Origin: Anastatus disparis
Lineage: Eukaryota; Arthropoda; Insecta; Hymenoptera; Eupelmidae
DNA length: 64,000 nt
Direction of reading: 5' to 3'
Assembly: GCA_017163975.1 (NCBI GenBank)
Contig: JAFFSR010000264.1
Location: 6,730,501 to 6,794,500 of the forward strand
Every line of letters begins with the position of its first letter. Position 1 is the first letter of the stretch. The notes under the pieces were generated by a model. The model ran no database searches. It worked only from the letters and a program-made list of their open reading frames with translations, and was not told the origin of the DNA. A program made the position numbers and the translations under genes. Of the stretch, positions 21,780-31,949 are shown piece after piece.

Positions 21780-22320
21780 TAGACAAAGACGAACCAACTA
21801 ATACGCACACATACCATACATACACACAGCACACACTTATACACTCTCACATAATACATAGACAAACAAATACACACATACACTAACATAATATATACAT
21901 ACACAAATACATACATATACACGCGCGCACACACGCATATACACACACGCGTATGCACGCACACACACACATACACACACATACATACCAACTTATATGC
22001 GATTTATCAATATAAACTTATTCACTGCTATAAACATATATTTATGGACACTCACAAACATACCAATACATAAAAACATACACATACGTGATAATAATAC
22101 AGTACAACTCACTTTTTAGCTGACATGAACATACACATACACGTCTACGCTTAAACTTACATACACACACACTCCTTTACGTAAATGATCGTATGCGCGC
22201 ACAGCACAGATACACAAATTTATGCCAATACACAAAAACACCATAACATACGCGTACACCCATTCGTATCAATACCCATATTATCTGACAAAACACTGCG
22301 CGCATAACACACACATCATG
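21780..22320. repeat. AC/CATA-rich microsatellite region
   Basis: Long imperfect runs of ACAC, CATACA and CGCGCACACA. The - frame at 21764-21991 (Val/Cys/Tyr repeats) is a by-product. 21573-21779 holds nothing I recognise. Confidence 0.85.
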
Positions 22321-22502
22321 ATCGTTCACTAACACCGACACTAAAAAAAAATGTTCCTTCTTAATAAAATAATAATAATATATAATAAAAATTTTATTTC
22401 GGTAAAAAAATTTTTTTTTTGCCTTTTTTACCCACGTTGTTCAATATTTTAAAGATATTAAAATCTCATTACATTCCAACAAAAAAAAATTTTTATACAG
22501 AA

Positions 22503-22920
22503 CATTTGCCTCTTTGTCTCAATCTCTCCGTCTCTCCATCTTGGTCACTCCGTCTCTCTGTTTCTTTCTCTCCATTTCCGTCTCTTCGTCTCCGTCGCTA
22601 TGTCTCGGCCTCTCCGTCTCTGCCTATCTGTCTTGGCCATTCCGTCTCTGTCTCTCCGTCTCCGTCCCTTCATCTATGTCTCTCCGTCTATGTCTCCCTG
22701 TCTCCATTCCTACGACTTCTTTTTTTCGTCTTTGTTTCTCTGTCTCTGTCTCTCCAATTTCGTCTCTCCGTCCCTCTGTTTATGTCTCTTTGTCTCCGTC
22801 TCTCCGTTTCCGTCTTTCGTCTGTCTCTCTGTCTTCTTCTCTCTATCTCTCCGTCTCTGTGTCTTCGTCTCTACTTCTTCGTTCCTACGTCTCAGTTTTT
22901 TCATCTCCGTCCCTCTGTCT
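22503..22920. repeat. Pyrimidine-rich minisatellite (CGTCTCTCCGTCTCTGTCTC type)
   Basis: About 420 bp of CT-rich hexamer/octamer words with G interspersed. The open frames here in three + frames (22419-23057, 22514-22987, 22600-22935) and on - all encode Ser/Leu/Arg-rich repeats and are not genes. The array ends exactly where homology between the 6.6-kb and 22.9-kb Helitron leader blocks begins. Its reverse complement lies at 27768-28352. Confidence 0.85.
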
Positions 22921-23421
22921 GGAACACGCGATTAAAAAGAATGAATTCCTATCATATTTTTTCATTATTCCAAATAAAATTGAGTAAAGCAAATATTGAT
23001 TTTATCATGATAATACGATTTGTATTTAAACAATTTTTATGCATATTGAAACTTTAATTAATCTTTTCTTTTGTAATATATAAAAACTAATTTTTCAAGA
23101 GAACTGCAATATAAAAATTTATGAATTAAGGCAATTTTTTTACTTTAAAACTTAAGTTTAAAACTTCAAATGAAAAATGTTCAATGATAAACATTGAACT
23201 TTGTTTTTATGATTTTTATGTTTTTTTTTATATCTATGTATTTAATAAGTGGTAATTTATTAAAATTTTAAGAATAATTATCAATCAGAATTTTTAATTA
23301 TCTATATAAACAACATTTATAATTTTTATTTCAGGATTTTTCATAGTTCTTCAGAAGTATTTGAAATTTTTATATTAAATAATTTCAATTCAGAAGTACA
23401 CATAAATTTATTATTTCCATA

Positions 23422-24009
23422 GAATCAATTTAACCAAAGAAGAAAAATTAATTATAACAGGTGAATATGGATATGCTGGGCAATTGAGTATGTTAAATGA
23501 TAAACACATTAGAAAATTCAATTAAATTTTACATAATTATACAAATTTTTCAATGCAACCAACAATATTTCTACAAAGGCCCAAAAATATTAATCCAGTT
23601 CCATTAAATCAAGATTACATACAAATAATTTCCTCCGGAAATCGGAATTTTGGTCACTAGATTTGTATCTATTATTCACAAAATGTAATTCATGTTTATG
23701 ATAGTTTAAATAGTAATGGATTAAATGATGAACAAAAAATTTACATTAATAAATTATTTCCAATTCGTGAAAACTTACAAATGTTTTGAAAAAGTTCAAT
23801 TTCAGATTAATCCTTTTGATTGTAGCATTTTTTCAATAGCGCTTGCCACAGCAATTGTTGATAATTTGTGTCCTTGTAAAATAGAATTTGACATCGAAAA
23901 AATGCGTGGACATTTGCTAACTATGTATGAAACAAATTCAATTGTCATGTTTCCATTAGTAAAGAACAATTATACTAATATCAATTATAAAGCGATATCC
24001 AGAAATTAG
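23422..24009 (+). pseudogene. Ulp1/C48-like cysteine peptidase in a Helitron
   Basis: Frames read KLIITGEYGYAGQLSMLND, RPKNINPVPLNQDYIQII, then the catalytic series His (23655-23657, NRNFGH followed by TAG where a Trp is expected), Asp (VYDSL, GAT at 23700-23702) and Cys (NPFDCSIFSIA, TGT at 23821-23823). It continues EFDIEKMRGHLLTMYE. The His-Asp-Cys order and the DCSIF context are those of Ulp1/SUMO-protease-like (C48) domains. One in-frame stop and a frameshift at about 23795 break it. Domain call is by motif; role in the element is unknown, perhaps processing of its own proteins. Confidence 0.65.
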
Positions 24010-24030
24010 CAAATTGTACATCACAAGGAA

Positions 24031-24750
24031 TTGTCAACGATGAAATTAAATGTTCAAAATATAAATTTTGAATATCTTGGAGAAAAAAAATTACAAGAAT
24101 TGGCACTACAACAATTACATTTATTAGATAACATAAAACGTTTAGAAGCAACAAATTGTAAACCAAAAACTTATCTACAGAAAATTTATCAAAACAGTAA
24201 TAGAAAAAAATATAAACAAACTGAAGATAAAATTTCAAAAAGTAATTGTAAAAAAATTAAATACAATAACATTGAAGAATCTGAAAATGATATTAAACAA
24301 GAACCAATTCTGACATTTAAAAATAAATTGAATGATAAATATTTATTAAAATTAACAAAAGTTTCAATTGAGAAATTGAAAAATTTAAATACAACGCAAC
24401 ATGAAAATCAAATTAATTCTCATAACATTAATGTAATTACGAAACTTGAAAATAATTTCAAGAGCAATAAAAAATTATAAAAATGCAATTAAAAAATTAA
24501 AAATTATTAATATATTGCAACAAAAATGTCGAATTTCTAACCAAAATGAATTTATAAAAAACAATTAAGAATCCTCAAACAAAAATAAGAATTTAACATA
24601 TGAACAAAATCACAACTACGATAGACGCATTCATGACAAATCGTATTATGAATATGATAAAGATAGAGTTTTAGAAAATAAAAAACAATATTAATTGAAA
24701 AACAAACAAAAAATATTGAAACGTTTAAATAAATCTTATGAAAAAACATT
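24031..24750 (+). pseudogene. Lys/Asn-rich coiled ORF of the Helitron
   Basis: Open at 24031-24480 from a non-ATG codon; the first ATG is at about 24040. It reads LQELALQQLHLLDNIKRLEA and then very Lys/Asn-rich sequence. After stops, 24560-24750 shows YDRRIHDKSYYEYDKDRVLE followed by ENKKQY and KQKILKRLNKSYEK, a repeated Tyr/Lys pattern. Such charged repeats often precede the zinc-finger lead-in of insect Helitron proteins, as I recall. No catalytic motif is seen. Confidence 0.5.
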
Positions 24751-24899
24751 AAAAAAAAAGATAATTTAATTACTTCAGTAAAAAGTTAAAATTATCATGA
24801 AAAAACAAAGATAAATTCAAAATAAAAGAAAATCAAAATGATATAAATTATTACCAAATAGCTAAAGATACATTGACCAATAATAATAAAAATTATATC

Positions 24900-25140
24900 A
24901 TTGAAAATAATATTGGTGATATGAATTTTATTTGTGATTTTTGTGGTGCTAGACATTTTGCATTCGAAATGTCAAGCAATAAGAAATTAACATCATGTTG
25001 TAAACAAGGAAATATAACATTAGAAGAAGACCCAGAATATCCTAAATAAATAAGGAAATTACTTACGGAAATGCTATGATAAGTAATAATTTTAAAAAAT
25101 GCATAAGATCATATTATAACGTCTTAGCATTTAATTACTT
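24900..25140 (+). pseudogene. Helitron N-terminal zinc-finger-like lead-in
   Basis: The frame reads MNFICDFCGARHFAFEM, then KKLTSCCKQGNITLEEDPEY. This is the Cx2C...H...CC block found before the Rep domain in Helitron proteins. After a stop it continues NFKKCIRSYYNVLAFNYF and then jumps to post-Rep sequence, showing the Rep core was deleted. Confidence 0.7.
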
Positions 25141-25229
25141 TTATCCTGATATACCGCAACATTATGTTTTTAATCGAATACATAAAACATGGACGAAAAG
25201 AATAAAAACTATAAACCTGTTTTAGCCAA

Positions 25230-27046
25230 TATGTACTCAGTTAATCCAAAACAAAGAGAAAGGTTCTTTTCAAGATTTACTTCTGCTTCACGTTAAAGTG
25301 GCAACATCTTTTGAAAGCTTAGAAATTTTTTATGTAATTACATACCCAACATTCTTTGAAGCAGCAAAAGCAAGAAATTTAGTTGAAATAGATGATGAAT
25401 GGGATAAATGTTTAGAAGAATCATGTAAATCTCGATTTCCAAAAGTTCTTTGTCAATTATTTAGTTACATTTGTACATTTCACAATCCAATTAATGCTTG
25501 AGAATTATATAAAAAATATGAAATCTATTTTTATCATATCACCAAAAATGAATCAACAAAGAGGTGGAGAATATGCATTAAGCATAATTATTGATATTTT
25601 AACTAATAATGGATTCCAATTAAGTGACATTAATCTACCTACTTTAGAATACTATATTGAAAATAACGAAATTGAATATAGTACAGTAGATAATGTTAGT
25701 AATATTTGGTCAATTATTAATAGTATAACAAATGCTCAAGCGGCTATTTTTAATACAGTAATAAATTCATTAGATACAAACTGCACTGAAAAGTATATAT
25801 ATATAGACGGTCGAGGTGGAACTGGTAAAAGCTACTTGTTAAACACAATCATATCTTATCTAAAAATTCATGGAATCAACTATTTAGTTGTATCATGGAC
25901 AGGTATAGCGGCTAATTTATCACAAGACGGTTTGACAGTACATACAGCATTTAAATTACCGTTGATCATATCTGAAGACACAATATGTAATATTAATGCA
26001 AACAGCGAAATAGGTAAAAAAATGAAAAATGTATCTGGGATGAAATCACAATGACATCAAAATACGCTTTTGGAGCCGTCGATCGCATGTTTAAGGATTT
26101 ATGTGATAATAATTACTTGTTCGGAGGGAAAACATTTATTATATCAGGTGATTTTAGACAAACATTACCAATAGTAAAACATGGAAATAGAACGCAGTTA
26201 GTAAAAAATTACGTCAAAAAAAGCTATTTATGGAAACATTTTCAATGTATGTCTTTGAAAAAAAATGAACGTTTATCGGAATGGGATAATAAATGTAAAA
26301 ATTGGTTACTAAATATAGGAAATGGTAATTTTCATTCAAAATATGAAAAAGGGAAATGAAGTTATACGAATTCGGGAAGAAATATTATCAAAGAGCAATC
26401 TAATTGATGAAATTTACGGGCATAATATAAATATTGAAAATCGTGACAAATACGAAAATATTATATTAGCACCGAAAAACGTAGATGTAACAGAAATGAA
26501 TGAAAAAATTTTATCAAAAATAAATAAACCAGTAATATAATAGAGTACTTGAGCACTGACTCCGCAGAAGATGTAAATGACGAAAGTTTACACGCAATTC
26601 TGCCAACAGAATTTTTGAATTCTTTAACGCCCAACGGTTTACCTCCACATAGATTACAATTAAAAAAAGGAGCTATAGTAATGCTTTTAAGAAATGTTAA
26701 TTTGAATAAAGGACTTTCTAACGCAAACCGATAAACGAAAATAAAACAATTTACTATTATTGCACAAATATTAACAGGAAGTAGAAAAGGAAGCAGTATA
26801 TTCTGATCACGTAGGACCTTTTAAGCAAATGATGAATAGCCACTCCAGATGACCAGCAAACTATTTCCTGTAAAACTTGCTTGTGTAATGACTAATAATA
26901 AGTTGCAAGGACAATCATTTAAAAAAGTAAGAGTGTATTTATCAACACCAATTTCCAATTATGGACAGTTATACGTGGCACTTTCAAGGACAACTAAAAA
27001 AAAAAGAATTGAAAATATTATTAACAGAAAAATCAAGAAAAGTTAA
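25230..27046 (+). pseudogene. Pif1-like helicase of the third Helitron, nearly complete
   Basis: All main helicase blocks are present in broken frames. They are the lead-in (EAAKARNLVEIDDEWDKCLE, 25298-25501), Walker A GRGGTGKSYL (about 25808-25837), FKLPL (about 25950), Walker B WDEITMTSK (about 26037-26063), SGDFRQTLPIV (about 26147-26180), LPPHRLQLKKGAIVMLLRN (about 26640-26696), and motif VI GQLYVALSRTT (about 26963-26995). Frame breaks occur near 25500, 26035, 26350, 26540, 26735 and 26800. It is the best-preserved helicase of the three Helitrons but still non-functional. Confidence 0.88.
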
Positions 27047-27050
27047 AGGT

Positions 27051-27204
27051 GAAATTTCTATATTAAAAACATCGTTTACAAAGAAACATTATAAAACCAC
27101 AATACAATAATTAAATATAATGAATAAGAAAATAGAATCTAACATATTTCAAACTCTAATATAATATTAAATATGGAAAAATTAAAAATTATGAAGTAGA
27201 GTTT
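27051..27204. other. AT-rich 3' tail of the Helitron
   Basis: No coding signal. It joins the helicase remnant to the tandem repeats at 27205. Confidence 0.4.
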
Positions 27205-27768
27205 AGCGCTGTGTGGTTAAAAATCACGGCTGTTATTTTTAGTTCTGTGCCATTGCAAAAACGCGATTGCTTTTTTAAATACTGTGTGATTAAAAAAGAC
27301 ATGGCTGATATTGTAAGTGCTGTGATGGGGAAATACGCTAAAACTACTGTAAGCGCTGTATAATTAGGAATTCGCGACTGCTTTTTAGAGCATTATCTGG
27401 TTTAAGAAACGTGACTGCTATTTTAAGAGCTGAAGATGAAAAACGCAACAACTATTGTAAGCGCTGTGCAATTGAAAATTCGTGGCAGCTATTATTATAT
27501 AAGCGCTGTGTAGTTAAAAAACACAACAACTATTGTAAGTGCTGTGTAATAACAAATTCGTGGCTGCTATTTTGAGCGCTGTGTGGTTAAAAAAAGCAGC
27601 TGCTATTGTAAGCGCTGTGTAATCAACAATTTACGGATGCTATTTCAAGCGCTGTATAGTTACAATTTTGCGGCATCTATTTTGAGCCCTGCGTGGTTAA
27701 AAAAACGCGGCTGCTATTGTAAGCGTTGTGTAATTAAGAATTCATGGTTGCTATTTTCAACGCTGAGA
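27205..27768 (+). repeat. Tandem repeats of about 37 bp (GCTGTGTGGTTAAAAA... / GGCTGCTATT)
   Basis: About 15 degenerate units alternate between GCGCTGTGTGGTTAAAAAA-GCGGCTGCTATTGTAA and GCGCTGTGTAATTAAGAATT-CGTGGCTGCTATTTTGA, so the higher-order period is about 75 bp. They sit directly 3' of the Helitron helicase and end at the purine array. Internal tandem repeats near 3' ends are common in Helitrons. Confidence 0.8.
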
Positions 27769-28352
27769 CAAAGAGACAAAACGAAAGAACGGGGACAAAA
27801 AGGCGGAGACGGAGAAACGGAAACGGAGGAACGGAGGTGGAGACAGAGAGACAATGTCGGAGAGACGGAGATGGAGACGGAAAAACGGAGACGGAGACAA
27901 AAAAATGGAAACGGAGAGAAGGAGAGACAGAGACAGACAGGTGGAGAAACGGAGACTTATAGACGGAATTGGAGAAACGAAACCGGAAAGACAAAGACGG
28001 AGAGGGAGAGACGATGACGGAAAGACGGAAACAAACAGACGGAGAAATCGAGACAAAGAGACTGAGAAGGAGAGACGGAGACGGAGAGACGGTGATGGAG
28101 AGATCGAGACGAAGAGACAAAGACGGAGAGGGAGAGACGGTGATGGAAAGACGGAGAGACGGAAACAGACAGACGTAGACGAAATGACGAAGGCAGAGCG
28201 ACGGAAAAAGACAGACGGAGAAATGGAGACAAAGAGACGGAGATACATAGACGGAGGAGTAGAGACGGAGGAGTAGAGACGGAGAGACAGAAACAGATAG
28301 ATGGAGACGGAGAAACGAAGACGGAGAGACGGAGACGGAGAGACGGATATTG
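27768..28352. repeat. Purine-rich minisatellite (GAGACGGAGAGACGGAGACG type)
   Basis: About 585 bp of GAGACG/GAGACGGA words, the reverse complement type of the 22503-22920 array. Long frames on both strands (for example 27854-28276 + and 27734-28405 -) are low-complexity Arg/Glu/Thr or Ser/Leu products and are not genes. Confidence 0.88.
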
Positions 28353-28916
28353 TGTATTTGTATGTGTATGTATGTGTATATGACAATAATGCAAAAGATA
28401 TTCACGTAAGAAAAAAAAATCTTAATTTTTCACTTTGATATAATAGTAGTAATTTCTTAAATTTCTTTATGAAATTTATGTAAATTATTTCTACTTGCAA
28501 AATTTATATCCTTTATTTAGATAATGATTCGTTAAATAATTTAAGCGAATTGTTGAATTTATAAACTAAAATAGAATCTTAATTTTAAATCTTAAAAAAA
28601 AAGTAATGTTAAATTAAAATACGTGACATAATTTTTTTTGATATTGTTAAAATTTTTAAAAGTAAAATAACGTAATTATTTTTTAAGCACAAGTTGTATC
28701 TTACTACATATATGCATAAGATAAGAATTTTATATAATCTTAATAATAAATCATAAGAAAAAATTTTTTCTCACAAAATTAAAAGGCTGTGGAGGCTGGG
28801 GTAGGTGATAAGATAACTGCGATTTGAGGCTTGCGTTCATATAATATGAATGGATCTAAAATTCAGCTAGAGTCAAGAAGTTCACGGAGAATTCATCAAA
28901 AATTTGTTGTTAGAAT
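28353..28916. other. AT-rich sequence, nothing recognised
   Basis: A short TG-rich tail from the purine array is followed by AT-rich DNA and a GC-richer patch at about 28780-28880. No gene is seen. Confidence 0.4.
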
Positions 28917-29040
28917 AGTACATTGTGCACCAAGGGCGCAAAATAGGGGATTCCGGCCAGAGTGCAAATGAGCGCCAGAGCGAAGCGAGGGGTGAAAAAT
29001 TGGCATACGCCAATTTTGCGCCTTTGGGCGGGAATGTACT
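28917..29040. mobile_element. 124-bp hairpin MITE
   Basis: AGTACATTGTGCACCAAGGG plus CGCAAAAT (28917-28944) pairs with ATTTTGCGCCTTTGGGCGGG plus AATGTACT (29013-29040). Inside is a second palindrome, AATTGGC-ATAC-GCCAATT, around 28999-29016. The interior is GC-rich (GCGCCAGAGCGAAGCGAGGG). The same GCGCAAAAT word recurs just outside. Confidence 0.7.
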
Positions 29041-29089
29041 ATTTTGCGCCCACTTGACAAGCATAGAAAATCGAATTTAGCGCCCTGAG

Positions 29090-29470
29090 GGTCAAAAAAC
29101 AGTTTTTGAAAATAATTATTTGAAAACAATTCTTTGAGACACACAATTTTTCTAAAAATACAATTATTCAAAAATCATATTTCGACAGATACACCGTGGA
29201 CGGTTATTGAAAATATACATTACAAATAACACGTTCGTCGAAATATTAAATACATAGAACTTGTTGGTTTTCCAGTGCACATCACGGGGCCCTATCTCTC
29301 GCTTTTTTTATATTTTCGAAGAATTGTACTTTCCGAAAAATTAATTTTTGATCAATTGTACCATTTGAAAAATTGATTTTCGAACAACTGTATTTTTAAA
29401 AGAATTGTATCTTTCAAACAATATTTTTTTTAAAATGGTTTTCAAATAATTTCTTTCGATCAATTATCTG
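29090..29470. repeat. Degenerate AATTGTA/GAAAAATTG repeats
   Basis: Words such as GAAGAATTGTACTTTC, GAAAAATTAATTTTTGATC, CAATTGTACCATTTGAAA and GAACAACTGTATTTT recur every 25-30 bp with much drift. Confidence 0.5.
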
Positions 29471-29483
29471 TACACGAAAATCA

Positions 29484-30030
29484 AACCAAAAGTTACCTAA
29501 AATTGCTTGAAATTAATTTAAATTTAGGTAACTTTTAGCTGACATTAAGCCAATTTTCATCTAAATTTTCTACAAATTCAGCTGACTTTAATATTAAATT
29601 CAGCTAACGTTTGGTTTCAAATAGCTAACTTTTAAGCAGTTTTATCTGACATTAGCGTGCTTTTAATTAACTGTTAGCTAACTTTCAGATAAATTTCAGC
29701 TAAAGTCAAGCTGAATTCTAGCTAACTGGAGACACATCCATTTCTTATACACGGTGGCAGTGTTGACAACGACGGCAATTCAGCTGAAATTCAACAGAAA
29801 TCGGACCAAAATTTACCTGGAATTGCTTAAAATTAATTTGAATTTAGCTAACTTTCAGCTGACGTTTATTTAATTTCTATCTACATATTGTATGAATTCA
29901 GCTAATTTTAATGATAAATTCAGCTAACTTTTGGATTTATGTAGCTAAGTTTTATGTAATTTTATATGGCATTAGCTAATTTTTAGCTAATTTTTAGCTA
30001 AATTATAGCTAAATTCAATGTTGTAATAAG
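29484..30030 (+). repeat. Two direct copies of an AGCTAA-rich block, offset about 319 bp
   Basis: The first copy starts ACCAAAAGTTACCTAAAATT (29484) and the second ACCAAAATTTACCTGGAATT (29803). Both continue through AATTCAGCTGACTTTAAT-like and AATTCAGCTAAC-like words. The motif TTAGCTAA(C/T)TTT or its variant occurs more than ten times across the two copies. No coding signal. Confidence 0.7.
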
Positions 30031-30599
30031 AATCTAAAAATAAGTGTCCATGAATGGGAGCATATTTTTGACGGCAACAGCAGCTACAGCGGCGATATAT
30101 TTTTAATAATATAGATGGATAAATAGATATTATCTTTGTTTGTATATCAATATACAAAAGCATGTAATACAATTTATAAACATGAAAATAAATATTGCAT
30201 TTAAAATCTTACAAAATTTATAAATATAAATGTGAATATTGCACAGGATCTAATAGTCAATAACTAAATCTAATAAAGCTGAATAAATAAATTACCAAAA
30301 AAAAGTAATATCACAGATTCATAGAAAAAATGGTAAAATGCACGCAACAATCCTATAAATTAAAAACCAGTCTCATTACTATCAGTCATAATATTTAACA
30401 TTTTAAAATATAAAAAGAAATGAATAATGCAATAAAATAATAAGCGTATGCCATAGCATTAAACGCAGTCAGAACAATGAAATCGAGTAAAACATTCACT
30501 CACTAACCATTCAGCCAATATATACATTCACGCCTTAAGCCTATTCATGAGACGCTACAATAAATAAATTAACATAGAAAATAAAATTAAGTTTATTCA
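30031..30599. other. AT-rich sequence, nothing recognised
   Basis: No domain or repeat is visible between the duplicated block and the LINE tail. Confidence 0.4.
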
Positions 30600-31236
30600 A
30601 GGAGGAGCAAGTACCTCTTCGAAGCCGACTTTGACCTGCTGTGCGATGGAAGATTCTTTATATCAGCAGGCAGGAAGTTCCAAAAATGCGCCCCTTGAAC
30701 TTGGAAGAAATTCCTTCCAGTCCCGATAACCATGAAGGGCACCGCAAAATCCTTAATCTCACTCTTCCAGTGGGTACCCTGAGCACATATCTAGTAAAGA
30801 GACCCACTAGATACTCTAGAGTATCATGCACACGATTTTATACATGAGTACAGTCATAAAATACTGTCTCCTCGCATCAGTACGCAAACTACTTAGCGCA
30901 GCTCTATGAGGAAAGATAAGATCGCCCGTTTTTACACCTAATACATATCTCACCCATAAATTCTATAGTCTTTGTAATCAGCTTTTCAACTCCTGTGAGA
31001 CATCGAGTAGAACTACTTAACAGTAGTCAAAATGTAAAAACAGCAGGGCACTGGCGAATTGTTTGCGCAGAGCCAGGTTTTTGCACTGTTTAAAAACTTT
31101 ATAATACTTGACCAGAGTGACGTCATCCAAAACAGATCCAAAATAGGTCTGGCCAACTGAAGATATGTTGTTAGAACGACAACCACATAGAATCTTACGC
31201 ACCTTTCCAATGTAAGCTCTTAACGAAGTCACCTTC
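30600..31236 (-). pseudogene. LINE ORF2 C-terminal fragment, related to 10931-11500
   Basis: On - the broken frames read VTSLRAYIGKVRKIL, TYFGSVLDDVTLVKYYKVFK, LRKQFASALLFLHFDYC, LQRLWNLWVRYVLGVK-like sequence with one stop, then ARRQYFMTVLMYKIV and GTGRNFFQVQGAHFWNFLPA. The order and wording match the + fragment at 10931-11500, so both come from one LINE family. Here the C-terminus (WNFLP...) is kept to about 30600. Its upstream end meets satellite DNA at about 31237-31245. Confidence 0.78.
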
Positions 31237-31244
31237 AGAAAGCA

Positions 31245-31924
31245 TATACACAGAAAGGTATATACCATTGAACCCGTATACCCACAAACCCATAAACTTA
31301 TGAACCCATGAACCAATAACTCCTATTCCTATATACTTATATACCCATAAACCCATATACCATGTATCTATGAATCCATAAACTTATATGCCCATAAACC
31401 CACATAATCATAAACCCATATATACATAAACCCATAACCTTATATAGCCATGTACTAATGTACCCATATACCCATAAAGACATATACACATAGACCCATA
31501 TAACCAAAAGATTATATATTTATAATTTTGTACACCCATAAACCCATATAACTAAAAACTTATATATTCGTGAACCCGTTTACCCATAGACCCACAAAGT
31601 CATAAACGTAGATACCCATAAAGCTATATACACATATACCTATTAACCTATACAAATTTATACTTATACACCCATAAACCCATTAAGTCATAAACCCATA
31701 AACTTGAATACGAATAAACCCATATAGCCATGTACGAATAAATTTATATACCCATAAAACCATAAATCTATTTACCTATATGCCAATAAACCCATAATCT
31801 AATTCATAAACCCATTAATCTATAGATCATATAACCATAAAGCCATATATCCATAAATCCGTATACCCATAGACCCATATACCAATAAACCCATAAACTT
31901 ATAAACCGATAAACCCATATGCTT
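31245..31924. repeat. Degenerate left edge of the CCCAT satellite
   Basis: Loose 8/16-bp repeats such as AACCCATATACCCATAAACC with many substitutions. It ends in the GCTT copy (31921-31924) that flanks the inserted LTR-like element. Confidence 0.88.
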
Positions 31925-31949
31925 TGTGATGTATAAAATACATCACAAG
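31925..31949. repeat. Terminal hairpin of the TG...CA insertion
   Basis: TTGTGATGTAT and ATACATCACAA are reverse complements around AAA, at the very start of the element. Confidence 0.65.

Larger units (their letters stand above)
22921..27050 (+). mobile_element. Third Helitron, Rep core deleted, with a cysteine peptidase gene
   Basis: The order on + is leader (22921-23335), C48-like peptidase (23422-24009), Lys/Asn-rich ORF (24031-24750), CxxC...H...CC lead-in (about 24910-25050), and Pif1 helicase (25230-27046). The HUH Rep block that should sit between lead-in and helicase is missing: the reading passes from RSYYNVLAFNYF straight to YPDIPQHYVFN near 25140. Tandem repeats (27205-27768) follow. 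The true Helitron ends (TC, hairpin-CTRR) were not located. Confidence 0.75.

Noticed and set aside
21764..21991. - strand Val/Cys/Tyr-rich frame
   Set aside because: Translation of the AC microsatellite.
22419..23057. Ser/Leu-rich frames, some looking like signal peptides or membrane segments
   Set aside because: Low-complexity CT array read in three frames; no non-repeat coding.
27734..28405. Arg/Glu-rich frames on + and Ser/Leu-rich frames on -
   Set aside because: Products of the GAGACG array; several overlapping frames give similar peptides.
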